A stretch of 64,000 bases of DNA, from assembly GCF_000600295.1 (NCBI RefSeq), contig NZ_JEMG01000001.1:3663800-3727799 (forward strand), read 5' to 3'. This document shows, in pieces, positions 16,708 through 25,218 of the stretch; within the stretch, counting starts at the first letter, position 1; every line of letters begins with the position of its first letter. Source of the DNA: Hylemonella gracilis str. Niagara R. GTDB lineage: Bacteria; Pseudomonadota; Gammaproteobacteria; Burkholderiales; Burkholderiaceae_C. Below the pieces are notes generated by a model, which was not told the DNA's origin, did no database searches, and saw only the letters and a program-made list of their open reading frames with translations. A program made the position numbers and the translations under genes.

Positions 16708-17001
16708 TCAAGCCAGCGGCGCCTCCAACAGCTCGATGCGCGCTTGCGGCCAACCCTCAGCCACCCACTCCGCGCCGGGGGGCAGGCAATGCCGTTGACC
16801 GGGGGCCAGCCACAGGTCGCCACCCAGGGTTTGGGCGTTGTTATCGCCCGCGCCGCTCTGGGTCAGCCAGACCCGGCCTTCCACCACCCTCAGCCAGCGG
16901 GCCTGCCGCCCGGCCGCGATGCGGGTGGCCGTGCGGGGCGGCAGAGCCCATTGCCACGGTTGCGCGGTTTGATGCAGATTTGTCATCGATACGACGTTCA
17001 T
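16708..17001 (-). CDS. DUF2917 family protein
   Basis: 97 residues from the ATG at 16999-17001, which follows AAAGGGG; the longer open frame to 17502 runs through the divergent LysR gene and is not real. The core WLRVVEGRVWLTQSGAGDN, GGDLWLAPGQRHCLPPGAEW matches the DUF2917 family, a small cupin-like beta fold common in Burkholderiales. Function is unknown. It is divergent from a GcvA-like LysR gene, an arrangement often seen in this order, which suggests the LysR controls it. Confidence 0.75.
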   Translation of the reverse strand: MNVVSMTNLHQTAQPWQWALPPRTATRIAAGRQARWLRVVEGRVWLTQSGAGDNNAQTLGGDLWLAPGQRHCLPPGAEWVAEGWPQARIELLEAPLA

Positions 17002-17066
17002 AAAGACCCCTTTCATTGGCTCGGTGTGGGAGCAATTCTGAGTGTCGAAGATGCATCCGTCCAATG

Positions 17067-17096
17067 AGGAATGCGTGCGCCACTGATAACATTCCT
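17067..17096. promoter_or_regulatory. Inverted repeat in the DUF2917 / LysR divergent region
   Basis: AGGAATG (17067-17073) and CATTCCT (17090-17096) form a 7-bp inverted repeat with a 16-bp spacer directly upstream of the LysR start at 17099. It is a candidate LysR binding site; the spacing is longer than the classical T-N11-A box. Confidence 0.4.
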
Positions 17097-17098
17097 GC

Positions 17099-18028
17099 AT
17101 GAATCCCATCCGCCAACGTCCGCTCTCCGTCGGCCCCTTGCGCGCTTTTGAAGCAGTGGCGCGACGCGCCAGCTTCAGCGCGGCAGCCGAGGAATTGCAC
17201 CTTACCCAGCCCGCCATCAGCCGCCAGATCCGCAGCCTGGAAGAAGAGCTGGGCGCGCCACTGTTTCTGCGCGGCACGCGCCATGTCGAGCTGACCGGCG
17301 CGGGCGCCACCCTGCTGCGCGCCACCGCCCCGCTGCTGGACCGGCTGGACGCCAGCGTGCGACACATCCGCACGTCACAAGGGCGCCGGCATGTGAGCCT
17401 GACCACCTTCGCCTCCTTCACCTCGCTGTGGCTGCTGCCGCGCCTGGCCGACTTCCAGAGCCAGTACCCGGACATCGACATCCGCATCTCGGCCACCGAC
17501 ACGCTGGTCGGTCAGGACGACCCCGAGCTGGACCTGGGACTGCGCTACTGCCACCCGGACGACGCGCCGGCCGGCTCCGACCTGCTGTTCGGCGAGGTGC
17601 TGACACCCGTGGCCAACCCGTCCATGCCCTTGCACCAACCCCAAGACCTGGCCCGGCAGACCCTGATCGAGCAGGACGACCACCAACCCAGCTCGGAGTA
17701 CCTGAGCTGGCGGCGCTGGCTGCGCGAATACGCGCCGCCGGGCACCGAGCCGCGCGGCTGGATCTACCTCAACTACACGAGCCAGCAAATCCAGGCGGCT
17801 CTGGCAGGCCAGGGCGTGGCGCTGGCGCGCATGGCCATGATCACCGAGGCCCTGGCGCGCGGTGAACTGGTCGAGCCCTTCGGCACCGGGAAACGACTCA
17901 CCTCCCCCTATGCCTACTGGCTGGTGCGCTGGCAGGGCCACGGCAAGGAGCCCCGGCCCGAGGTGCAGGCCTTCGCCGACTGGTTGCTGGCCCAGGCGGC
18001 GTTGACACGCGCTTGTCTGGACAACTGA
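17099..18028 (+). CDS. LysR-family transcriptional regulator (GcvA-like)
   Basis: 309 residues. The N-terminal winged HTH (SVGPLRAFEAVARRASFSAAAEELHLTQPAISRQI) is followed by a type 2 periplasmic-binding fold (about 95-300). The opening LRAFEAVARRASFSAAAEEL and the DLGLRY segment place it in the GcvA/AmpR-like branch. Divergence from the DUF2917 gene suggests control of that gene and itself. The inducer is not evident. Confidence 0.9.
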   Translation: MNPIRQRPLSVGPLRAFEAVARRASFSAAAEELHLTQPAISRQIRSLEEELGAPLFLRGTRHVELTGAGATLLRATAPLLDRLDASVRHIRTSQGRRHVSLTTFASFTSLWLLPRLADFQSQYPDIDIRISATDTLVGQDDPELDLGLRYCHPDDAPAGSDLLFGEVLTPVANPSMPLHQPQDLARQTLIEQDDHQPSSEYLSWRRWLREYAPPGTEPRGWIYLNYTSQQIQAALAGQGVALARMAMITEALARGELVEPFGTGKRLTSPYAYWLVRWQGHGKEPRPEVQAFADWLLAQAALTRACLDN

Positions 18029-18094
18029 CCCCGGGGCCGTTAGCGCTCGACCCTGCGGCGGCGCCACGAATGCCCCGTGGACGGAGCCACCGGC

Positions 18095-19351
18095 TCAGGC
18101 CTCCACCGACGACGGCCGCCGCGCGCGCGCCATCAACAGCAGCGCCCCCAGGACCGTGGCGACCAGGACAATGCCGTAGCCGATGCTGGTGGCCTCCAGC
18201 CCGAACAGGCCCACCGACAGGCCCGCGGCGATGGCCGGCAGGCTGAAGGCCAGGTAGCTCAGCACGAAGAAGCTGGACATCAGCGCGGCGCGGTCATGCG
18301 GCGCGACCAGCGGCACCAGGCTGCGCACCGAGCCGTTGAAACCGGCGCCGAAACCCAGGCCCGCGACCAGGGTGCCGACGAAGAACAGCGCGGTCGAATG
18401 CCAGTGCATGCCCGCCAGCGTCAGAACCAGACCGATGGCCAGCACGACAGCGCCACCGGCCAGCACCGCCATGGGCGGACGATAGCGCACGAACAGAATG
18501 CCGACCGCGCCGCTGAGCACCAGGGTGGCGATCAGGCCGCCACCGACCATGGGCGCATCAATGCCGGTGACGTACCGCGCCAGCGTCGGGCCCAGCGAGA
18601 GGTAGAAACCACCCAACGCCCATTGCGCGGTGTTGACCGGCAGCACTTTCCACATCGTCGTGCGGGCTGCAGCGGGCACGGCCAGCTTGGGGCGCATGGA
18701 GGCCCAGGCGCCGGGCCGACGTTCCACCGTCTCGGGCAAAAAGAAAGCCAGCAGGGCCTGCACGGCAAACAGCACCAGCAGCACGTCAAACACCAGGCGC
18801 GTGGGCGCCGGCGCGAACTGCACCAGCACGCTGGTGCCCAGTGCCCCGATCGCCATGCCGAACATGGGCGCCACGCTGTTGATCAGCGGGCCGCGCACGC
18901 GGTCCAGGTCCAGCAGGCTGGCGCTCAGCACACTGGTGGCAATGCCGGTGGCCAGCCCCTGCATCACGCGCGCGCCGACCAGCCAGGCGATGGAATCCGC
19001 CTGCCAGAACATCAGGGTCGAGACGAACTCGATGCCCAGCGCCAACAGGATCACCTCGCGCCGCCCCCGGTGGTCGGACAGCGCGCCGAACATCAGCAGG
19101 GAGAACAGCAGTGCGAAGGCATAACTGGCGAAGGCCACGGTGAGCATCAGGGCCGAGAAACCCCAGGCTTCGCGGTACAGCGCATAGAGCGGCGAAGGTG
19201 CGCTGGACGCCGCCAGAAAACTGGCCACCAGGGAAGCGACGAGCCAGAGCGACTGCGTGGGGCTCAAGCGCGCCCGGCCCGACTGCGCGCCGGGTGCGGC
19301 AGCCAAGGGAAGTTCAACAGGGGCGGAAGGCACAAGGGGTGTGGAAGGCAT
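18095..19351 (-). CDS. MFS transporter
   Basis: 418 residues from the ATG at 19349-19351. It has about 12 hydrophobic segments with a cytoplasmic N-terminus and the MFS loop signature GALSDHRGRREVILLALG between TM2 and TM3. It is divergent from a TetR repressor gene, with shared half-sites in the intergenic region, the standard layout of a drug or metabolite exporter and its repressor. The substrate is unknown. The long plus-strand open frame opposite it (18077-19390) is a shadow. Confidence 0.88.
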   Translation of the reverse strand: MPSTPLVPSAPVELPLAAAPGAQSGRARLSPTQSLWLVASLVASFLAASSAPSPLYALYREAWGFSALMLTVAFASYAFALLFSLLMFGALSDHRGRREVILLALGIEFVSTLMFWQADSIAWLVGARVMQGLATGIATSVLSASLLDLDRVRGPLINSVAPMFGMAIGALGTSVLVQFAPAPTRLVFDVLLVLFAVQALLAFFLPETVERRPGAWASMRPKLAVPAAARTTMWKVLPVNTAQWALGGFYLSLGPTLARYVTGIDAPMVGGGLIATLVLSGAVGILFVRYRPPMAVLAGGAVVLAIGLVLTLAGMHWHSTALFFVGTLVAGLGFGAGFNGSVRSLVPLVAPHDRAALMSSFFVLSYLAFSLPAIAAGLSVGLFGLEATSIGYGIVLVATVLGALLLMARARRPSSVEA

Positions 19352-19380
19352 GGCAGAGGACCCGCTTTTAAAGCAAATTT

Positions 19381-19438
19381 TTTGCGTTAGCCTGAATTGT
19401 GATCCTTTCGGACCACTAACGCAAGTTCTTTGCGTTAG
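19381..19438. promoter_or_regulatory. TetR operator cluster between MFS and TetR genes
   Basis: CTAACGCAA (19416-19424) and TTGCGTTAG (19430-19438) form a perfect 9-bp inverted repeat with a 5-bp spacer immediately upstream of the TetR start. A third copy of the half-site, TTTGCGTTAG, sits at 19381-19390 near the MFS start. Both promoters must overlap these sites, so the TetR protein likely represses both genes. Confidence 0.75.
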
Positions 19439-19449
19439 CATCGCTTCCC

Positions 19450-20058
19450 ATGAATGCCCGATCCCTGCCTCGTCCCGGAGGCCGCAGCGCCCGCGTGCAG
19501 GCTGCGGTGCACCAGGCCACGCGCGAGCTGCTGGACCAGCGCGGCCGCGCGGCGCTGACCGTGCCTCTGATCGCCGCGCGGGCCGGCGTCACGCCCTCGA
19601 CCATTTACCGCCGCTGGGGTGATCTGAACGAGCTACTGGCCGACGTCGCGCTGGAACAGCTGCGGCCCGAGACGCCGCCTGTCGACACCGGCAGCGTCGA
19701 AGGGGACCTGCGGGCCTGGGCCGAGCAGTTTTTCGAGGAAATGTCCTCGGTGGGCATCGCCATGATGCAAGACGTGCTCTCGGCCCGCACGGGCAGTGAG
19801 GACGCGCCAGGCTGCGCCTGCGCCGGAATCACCGCCTCGCAGATCGCCGTGATCGTCGAGCGCGGCATCGCCCGGGGCGAGGCCGTGCCCGAGGTCGAGG
19901 CGGTGATGGACGGCGTGGTCGCCCCCATCGTCTACCGCCTGCTGTTCGGCCCCGCGCCGGCCACCCTGGCGCTGGTGGGCGATTGGGTCGGGGCCTGCAT
20001 GGCGCAGGCCACCGCGAAACCGCTCAAGCCGCTCGCGCCCCAGCCCGCCACGGCTTGA
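19450..20058 (+). CDS. TetR-family repressor of the adjacent MFS exporter
   Basis: 202 residues. The N-terminal HTH spans LTVPLIAARAGVTPSTIYRRWGDLNELLADVA (about 37-68), and the helical C-terminal domain (TetR_C_11-like, with LRAWAEQFFEEM and a late LFGP) forms the ligand pocket. It includes a CACAG cysteine pair of unknown role. It is divergent from the MFS gene, with palindromic operators between. Its TGA stop is embedded in the sigma-32-type -35 element of htpG. Confidence 0.88.
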   Translation: MNARSLPRPGGRSARVQAAVHQATRELLDQRGRAALTVPLIAARAGVTPSTIYRRWGDLNELLADVALEQLRPETPPVDTGSVEGDLRAWAEQFFEEMSSVGIAMMQDVLSARTGSEDAPGCACAGITASQIAVIVERGIARGEAVPEVEAVMDGVVAPIVYRLLFGPAPATLALVGDWVGACMAQATAKPLKPLAPQPATA

Positions 20059-20081
20059 AAGCCGTCGGCTCCGCCCATAAT
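20054..20081 (+). promoter_or_regulatory. Sigma-32-type heat-shock promoter of htpG
   Basis: CTTGAAA (20054-20060), a 13-bp spacer and CCCATAAT (20074-20081) closely match the RpoH consensus (CTTGAAA, 11-16 bp, CCCCATNT). It lies about 100 bp upstream of htpG, a classical heat-shock gene, and overlaps the stop codon of the upstream TetR gene. Confidence 0.82.
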
Positions 20082-20184
20082 TCGAGGCTTTGCACGCCTC
20101 GGCCCGCGGTTCCCTGTGTTTCCTGCAGCCGCCCCGGCCGGGGGCTTTGAGCATTCGCTTTCTCCAAGGGACCTCCAGACCATC

Positions 20185-22128
20185 ATGAGCCAGAAACATT
20201 CCTTCCAGGCCGAAGTGGCCCAGTTGCTGCACCTCGTCACCCACTCGCTGTACTCCAACAAGGAAATCTTCGTCCGCGAGCTGGTCTCCAACGCGTCCGA
20301 CGCCTGCGACAAGCTGCGCTACGAAGCCCTGAACAACAGCGCGCTCTACGAAGACGCCCCCGAGCTGCGCGTGCGCATCGAGCTGGACAAGAAGGCCCGC
20401 ACGCTGACCATCACCGACAACGGCATCGGCATGAGCGCGCAGGAAGCGATTGACCACCTTGGCACCATCGCCAAGAGCGGCACCAAGGACTTCATGAGCA
20501 AGCTCGGCGCCGACAAGCAAGCCGACGCCAAGGAGCAGGGCCAGCTGATCGGTCAGTTCGGCGTCGGCTTTTACTCGGGCTTCATCGTGGCCGACAAGAT
20601 CACCGTGGAGTCGCGCCGCGCCGGGCTCAAACCCGAGGAAGGCGTGCGCTGGACCAGCGGCGGCACCGGCGACTTCGAGGTGGAGGCCATCACCCGCGCC
20701 GAGCGCGGCACCAGCGTCATCCTGCACCTGCGCGAGGACGAGGCCAACAGCGCCGACGAATACCTGAGCGCCTGGAAGATCAAGCAGATCATCGGCAAGT
20801 ACTCCGACCACATCGCCCTGCCCATCCAGATGCGCAAGGAAGAATGGAAGGACAGCGAGGAAGAAGGCAAGCCCGGTGAAATGGTGACCACCGACGAGTG
20901 GGAAACCGTCAACAAGGCCAGCGCCCTCTGGACCCGCGCCAAGAAGGACATCAGCAAGGAAGAGTACGAAAGCTTCTACCAGGGCATCAGCCACGACTAC
21001 GAAGCCCCGCTGGCCTGGAGCCACAACCGCGTGGAAGGCAGCACCGAATACACGCAGCTACTGTATGTGCCAGCCAAGGCGCCCTACGACCTCTGGAACC
21101 GAGACAAGAAGGGCGGCCTCAAGCTCTACGTGAAGCGCGTCTTCATCATGGACGAGGCCGAGGCCCTGCTGCCCAGCTACCTGCGCTTCGTCAAGGGCGT
21201 GGTGGACAGCGCCGACCTGCCCTTGAACGTCAGCCGTGAACTGCTGCAGGAAAGCCGCGACGTGCGCGCCATCCGCGACGGCAACACCAAGCGCGTGCTC
21301 ACCCTGCTGGAAAACCTGGCCAAGCACGACGTGCCCGCGGCAGACGCCAGCGAGGAAGACAAGGCCGACGCGGGCAAATACAGCAAGTTCTACGCGGAAT
21401 TTGGCACCGTGCTCAAGGAAGGCCTGGGCGAAGACTTCGCCAACCGCGATCGCCTGGCCAAGCTGCTGCGTTTTGCCAGCACCACGAGCGACACGGCCAG
21501 CGTCTCCCTGGCCGACTACAAGGCCCGCATGAAAGAAGGCCAGGAGGCCATCTACTACATCACCGCCGACACACTGGCCGCCGCCAAGAACAGCCCGCAA
21601 CTTGAAGTGTTCAAGAAGAAGGGCATCGAGGTGCTGCTGATGACCGAGCGCGTGGACGAATGGGCGCTGAGCTACCTCAACGAGTTCGACGGCACCCCGC
21701 TGCAAAGCGTGGCCAAGGGCGCCGTGGACCTGGGCAAGCTGCAGGACGAAGCCGAAAAGAAGGCGGCGGAAGAAGCCGCCGAGGCCTTCAAGCCCGTGCT
21801 CGCCAAGCTCAAAGAAGCCCTCAAGGACAAGGCCGAGGACGTGCGCGTCACCACCCGCCTGGTCGACTCACCGGCCTGCCTGGTCGTGAAGGACGGCGAG
21901 GTGAGCAACCAGCTGGCACGCCTGCTCAAGCAAGCCGGCCAGAAAGCCCCGGACAGCAAGCCCATCCTCGAAGTGAACCCCGAACACGCCTTGGTGAAAA
22001 AGCTGGACGGCAGCGTGCACTTCCACGACCTGGCCCACATCCTCTACGACCAGGCCCTGCTGGCCGAAGGCGGACTGCCGGAAGACCCGGCGGCGTATGT
22101 GAAGCGGGTGAATGCGTTGTTGGTCTAA
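20185..22128 (+). CDS. htpG: HSP90-family molecular chaperone
   Basis: 647 residues from the ATG at 20185 ([17 protein letters not shown]); the in-frame upstream ATG at 20116 adds non-homologous sequence. The GHKL ATPase domain has [16 protein letters not shown] and [11 protein letters not shown]; middle and dimerisation domains follow with [15 protein letters not shown]. It folds and stabilises client proteins under heat stress. It is a single gene between a sigma-32-type promoter and a terminator. Confidence 0.97.
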   Translation: MSQKHSFQAEVAQLLHLVTHSLYSNKEIFVRELVSNASDACDKLRYEALNNSALYEDAPELRVRIELDKKARTLTITDNGIGMSAQEAIDHLGTIAKSGTKDFMSKLGADKQADAKEQGQLIGQFGVGFYSGFIVADKITVESRRAGLKPEEGVRWTSGGTGDFEVEAITRAERGTSVILHLREDEANSADEYLSAWKIKQIIGKYSDHIALPIQMRKEEWKDSEEEGKPGEMVTTDEWETVNKASALWTRAKKDISKEEYESFYQGISHDYEAPLAWSHNRVEGSTEYTQLLYVPAKAPYDLWNRDKKGGLKLYVKRVFIMDEAEALLPSYLRFVKGVVDSADLPLNVSRELLQESRDVRAIRDGNTKRVLTLLENLAKHDVPAADASEEDKADAGKYSKFYAEFGTVLKEGLGEDFANRDRLAKLLRFASTTSDTASVSLADYKARMKEGQEAIYYITADTLAAAKNSPQLEVFKKKGIEVLLMTERVDEWALSYLNEFDGTPLQSVAKGAVDLGKLQDEAEKKAAEEAAEAFKPVLAKLKEALKDKAEDVRVTTRLVDSPACLVVKDGEVSNQLARLLKQAGQKAPDSKPILEVNPEHALVKKLDGSVHFHDLAHILYDQALLAEGGLPEDPAAYVKRVNALLV

Positions 22129-22147
22129 GTCACTTCCGCGCTGCAAC

Positions 22148-22174
22148 AAAAAAGCCGCCTGTGGGCGGCTTTTT
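22148..22174. terminator. Bidirectional terminator between htpG and copA
   Basis: The stem AGCCGCC-TGTG-GGCGGCT (22153-22170) is flanked by an A-run (22148-22153) and a T-run (22170-22174), serving the convergent htpG and copA transcripts. Confidence 0.85.
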
Positions 22175-22186
22175 CCTGACAGTCGA

Positions 22187-24601
22187 TCAGTCACGCGCCG
22201 GTCGCCACCGCCGCAGCAGCAGCGCGTTCGAGATGACGCTCACGCTGCTCAAGGCCATCGCCCCACCGGCGACCATCGGGTTGAGCAAACCCAGGGCGGC
22301 CAGAGGAATGCCGATCACGTTGTAGGCGAAAGCCCAGAACAGGTTCTGACGGATCTTCCTGTAGGTACGGCGCGAAATGTCTATCGCATCGGCGATGAGC
22401 GCCGGGTCGCCTCGCATGAGCGTGATGCCAGCAGCATGCATGGCCACGTCCGTGCCGGTCGACATGGCCATGCCGACATCGGCCGCGGCAAGCGCGGGGG
22501 CATCGTTGATGCCGTCACCCACCATGGCCACACGGGCACCACTGCGCTTCATCTCGGCCACGATGTCGGCCTTGTCTGCCGGCAACACTTCTGCGCGCAC
22601 ACGATCCAGTCCCAGCGCGTGGGCCACTACCTGGGCGCTGCCCTGGTTGTCTCCGGTAACCAAGACCGTCTGGATATTGAGCGCGCGCAGATGCGATACC
22701 GCCGGGAACGCACTTGGCTTGAGTTCATCGCCGAAGGCCAGCAGACCGACCAGTCGTGGTGTGTCCGTCACGTCCGCCAGCCACGACACCGTGCGCCCCT
22801 GCGCCTGCAGGCTCTTCGACTGTGCGTCCATCGATGACAGGTCGACACGCAGTTCCGTCATGTAGCGGGTGCTGCCCAGCCGCATCTCGCGGCCATCGAC
22901 CTGCGCACTCATGCCTCTGCCGGCGACAGCGGAGATCGCCTGCGCCGTAGGCAGGGGCATTGACTGGTCTGCTGCGGCCTGCACCACCGCCTTGGCCAAA
23001 GGGTGTTCACTCCCGTTTTGAATGGCAGCAGCCACCGGAAGCAGCAGCTTCTCGAAGCCTGGGGCAGCGTCCAGGGCCACCAGGGTCGGCTTGCCCTGGG
23101 TGAGTGTGCCCGTCTTGTCGAAAGCGACCATGTTGATCTTGTGTGCAATCTCCAGCGCTTCCGCGTCCTTGATCAGGATGCCCTGGCGAGCCGCCACACC
23201 GGTACCGGCCATGATCGCCGTCGGCGTCGCCAGGCCCAGCGCACAGGGACAGGCGATCACAAGCACCGCCACCGCGTTCAGGATGGCCTGCTCCCATTCA
23301 CCCGTTGCCAGGCCCCAGCCCAGCAGCGTCAACCCAGCCAGCCCCAGAACCACGGGCACGAACACGGCGCTGACCTTGTCCACCATGCGCTGGATAGGCG
23401 CCTTTTTGGCCTGGGCTGACTCCACCATGCGCACGATACGCGAGAGAGTGGACTCGGCACCAATTGCGGTGGTCTTCACCAGCAAAAGTCCTTCGGCGTT
23501 CACCGCGCCGCCCGTCACGACATCACCCGGATGCTTGGGCACGGGCAGGCTTTCCCCTGTGATCAGGGACTCGTCTACCTCACTGGCGCCTTCGATCACG
23601 GCCCCGTCCACGGGAACACGCTCACCGGGCCGGATCACCACCATATCGCCTACCTTCACCTTGGCCAGCGAGACATCAACGTCCCCGTCGGTGGTCCGAA
23701 GGCGTGCCACTTCCGGACGCAGGGCGTTCAGGGCCTGGATGGCGGCCGTGGTCTGGCGCTTGGCGCGCGCCTCCAGCCACTTGCCCAACAGCACGAGCGT
23801 GATGATCACAGCCGAGGCCTCGAAATAGAGATGCGGCCCTCCATGTGCCGAGTGCTTCATCAACAGGTAGACACTCAAACCGTAACCAGCGGAGGTGCCC
23901 AGCGCAACAAGCAGGTCCATGTTGCCTGACCCGGCACGCAGGGCTTTCCAACCAGCGCGATAGAAGCGCGCGCCCAGCCAAAACTGCACAGGGGTCGCCA
24001 GCAACAGCTGGACCCAGCCATCGATGGACCAGTCCTTGCCGATCAACATACCGATCATGGGCAACACCAGGGGCAAGGTGAAAGCCGCAGACACCACCAC
24101 CGGCCACCATGACTCGGCCTGCTTGACAGGCCCCGAGACCGTATGGCCTTGGTGCAACACCGCCTTGTAGCCCGCAAGCTCGACTGCGGCGATGAGTTGC
24201 TCGGCGGTTACACCGTGGAACTTAACTGTCGCCTGTTCAGTCGCCAGGTTGACCTCGGCCGCCGTCACGCCAGGGACCTTGCGCAGGGCTTTCTCAACCC
24301 GATTCACACAGGAGGCGCAGGTCATGCCCTCGATGGACAGCTCCAGTGTGTCCTCGGCCACGGCGTAGCCAGCACGCTCGATGGCAGTCGTCAACGCCCG
24401 CACGGACACCTCCGGCGTCGCCGCGACCACGGCACTTTCGGTGGCGAGAATCACAGTGACTTCGGTGACCCCGGGAACGGCTTTCAGGGCCTTTTCGACC
24501 CGCCCGACACAGGACGCACACGTCATGCCGAGGATGGGAAGGTTCAGATGGGCAATGGACAGACTCGTGGGCGTCAATGGTTGAGCAACAGTGGTGTTCA
24601 C
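22187..24601 (-). CDS. copA: Cu(I)-exporting P1B-type ATPase
   Basis: A GTG start at 24599-24601 is chosen because AAGGAG lies 7 bases before it. The ATG at 24655 is inside the CueR-type operator and the one at 24616 is part of the ribosome binding site. The 804-residue protein has two N-terminal metal-binding domains (CxxC at 28-31 and 95-98, both GMTCASC), then membrane helices with the [12 protein letters not shown] transport motif. The ATPase core shows [20 protein letters not shown] and [10 protein letters not shown]. It exports Cu(I) from the cytoplasm. A MerR-type 19-bp-spaced promoter precedes it. Confidence 0.95.
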   Translation of the reverse strand: MNTTVAQPLTPTSLSIAHLNLPILGMTCASCVGRVEKALKAVPGVTEVTVILATESAVVAATPEVSVRALTTAIERAGYAVAEDTLELSIEGMTCASCVNRVEKALRKVPGVTAAEVNLATEQATVKFHGVTAEQLIAAVELAGYKAVLHQGHTVSGPVKQAESWWPVVVSAAFTLPLVLPMIGMLIGKDWSIDGWVQLLLATPVQFWLGARFYRAGWKALRAGSGNMDLLVALGTSAGYGLSVYLLMKHSAHGGPHLYFEASAVIITLVLLGKWLEARAKRQTTAAIQALNALRPEVARLRTTDGDVDVSLAKVKVGDMVVIRPGERVPVDGAVIEGASEVDESLITGESLPVPKHPGDVVTGGAVNAEGLLLVKTTAIGAESTLSRIVRMVESAQAKKAPIQRMVDKVSAVFVPVVLGLAGLTLLGWGLATGEWEQAILNAVAVLVIACPCALGLATPTAIMAGTGVAARQGILIKDAEALEIAHKINMVAFDKTGTLTQGKPTLVALDAAPGFEKLLLPVAAAIQNGSEHPLAKAVVQAAADQSMPLPTAQAISAVAGRGMSAQVDGREMRLGSTRYMTELRVDLSSMDAQSKSLQAQGRTVSWLADVTDTPRLVGLLAFGDELKPSAFPAVSHLRALNIQTVLVTGDNQGSAQVVAHALGLDRVRAEVLPADKADIVAEMKRSGARVAMVGDGINDAPALAAADVGMAMSTGTDVAMHAAGITLMRGDPALIADAIDISRRTYRKIRQNLFWAFAYNVIGIPLAALGLLNPMVAGGAMALSSVSVISNALLLRRWRPARD

Positions 24602-24638
24602 GGTGCGCTCCTTCATAGGGGTTGATACGGTGATGGGG

Positions 24639-24669
24639 ACTGTCGGCCTTGACACGATGTCAAGGTCAA
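24639..24669 (-). promoter_or_regulatory. CueR-type promoter of copA
   Basis: On the minus strand: -35 TTGACC (24669-24664), a 19-bp spacer holding the palindrome CCTTGACA-TCG-TGTCAAGG, and -10 GACAGT (24644-24639). The 19-bp spacing is the hallmark of MerR-family activated promoters, and the sequence matches CueR boxes upstream of copA in other proteobacteria. The -35 box also contains the stop codon of the upstream micro-ORF. Confidence 0.85.
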
Positions 24670-24752
24670 GCGATCAGGGTCAGGCGGCCCCGTACCCAAC
24701 GCCGGAGCACGTGCAGATAGATCTCTCGCGTGGACTTGTTAGCTGATTTCAT
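24666..24752 (-). CDS. 28-residue micro-ORF inside the copper regulon
   Basis: ATG at 24750-24752 with a well-placed ribosome binding site (ACAGGAG, 7 bases upstream), 28 sense codons and a TGA at 24668-24666. The peptide starts [16 protein letters not shown] and continues [12 protein letters not shown]: basic, with a possible amphipathic helix. Too short for standard gene finders. It has its own 19-bp-spaced CueR-type promoter about 60-90 nt upstream and ends within the copA -35 box. It could be a small protein or a translated leader that tunes copA. I do not recognise it from any described family. Confidence 0.6.
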   Translation of the reverse strand: MKSANKSTREIYLHVLRRWVRGRLTLIA

Positions 24753-24818
24753 AGCAAAGCTCCTGTAGATGAGGACGCAGGTCTGTTCAGCGTTGTGACC
24801 TGCGGACCCTGCATCGGC

Positions 24819-24849
24819 AGTCTCGGCATTGACGCAGTGACAAAGTCAA
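24819..24849 (-). promoter_or_regulatory. CueR-type promoter reading toward the micro-ORF and copA
   Basis: On the minus strand: -35 TTGACT (24849-24844), a 19-bp spacer with an imperfect TTGAC/GTCAA dyad, and -10 GAGACT (24824-24819). It is back-to-back with the copZ promoter, their -35 boxes 14 bases apart. Transcription would begin near 24812 and run through the micro-ORF into copA. Confidence 0.65.
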
Positions 24850-24862
24850 ACCGCCGCGGGAC

Positions 24863-24893
24863 TTGACCTTGCTGCTGTGTCAATCCGCAGACT
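24863..24893 (+). promoter_or_regulatory. CueR-type promoter of copZ
   Basis: -35 TTGACC (24863-24868), a 19-bp spacer with a TTGAC...GTCAA dyad, and -10 CAGACT (24888-24893). The copZ start codon lies about 30 bases downstream. Confidence 0.75.
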
Positions 24894-24924
24894 GGCTTCC
24901 CCTTAACTTTTTCAGGAGTGCGAC

Positions 24925-25116
24925 ATGCATGAATTTCACTTGCCAGACATGACCTGCGGCCATTGCGCCGGTATGGTCGGACAGGCGCTGAAACTGGCCG
25001 ACGCGCAATGCACCTTCCAAGTGGATCTGCCCGGCCGCAAGATCACCGTGCAAAGTGCCGAGGAACGCGACGTCCTGGCCGAGACGTTGACCGAAGCCGG
25101 TTACCCGCCCGTCTAA
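24925..25116 (+). CDS. copZ: Copper chaperone, heavy-metal-associated domain
   Basis: 63 residues forming one HMA domain. The metal site is MTCGHC near the N-terminus (LPDMTCGHCAGMVGQAL), and a VDLPGRKITVQSAEERDVLAETLTEAGY end completes the ferredoxin-like fold. An AGGAG ribosome binding site precedes the ATG. It would deliver Cu(I) to CopA or CueR. It lies between divergent CueR-type promoters and the cueR gene. Confidence 0.9.
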   Translation: MHEFHLPDMTCGHCAGMVGQALKLADAQCTFQVDLPGRKITVQSAEERDVLAETLTEAGYPPV

Positions 25117-25147
25117 AGACAAGAGGCCATGGGCAGACCATGGTTTC

Positions 25148-25178
25148 TTGACCTTGACACAGTGACAAGGTCGACATT
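25148..25178 (+). promoter_or_regulatory. CueR-type promoter of cueR
   Basis: -35 TTGACC (25148-25153), a 19-bp spacer containing ACCTTGACACAGTGACAAGG-like dyad symmetry, and -10 GACATT (25173-25178). It lies between copZ and cueR, implying autoregulation of cueR by its product. Confidence 0.75.
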
Positions 25179-25218
25179 ACTTTGCTTCTGCAAACTTTTT
25201 GTCCCCGGGAGTTTTCAC

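Noticed and set aside
17002-17502. Long N-terminal extension of the DUF2917 gene
   Set aside because: It is antisense to the start of the LysR gene; a good ribosome binding site precedes the start at 17001.
18077-19390. 437-codon plus-strand open frame opposite the MFS gene
   Set aside because: Its Gln/Arg/His-rich translation is the usual shadow of a GC-rich membrane-protein gene; the minus-strand MFS reading has proper helices and motifs.
24602-24655. Upstream ATG starts for copA at 24655 and 24616
   Set aside because: The first lies inside the MerR-type operator and the second overlaps the AAGGAG that serves the GTG at 24601.
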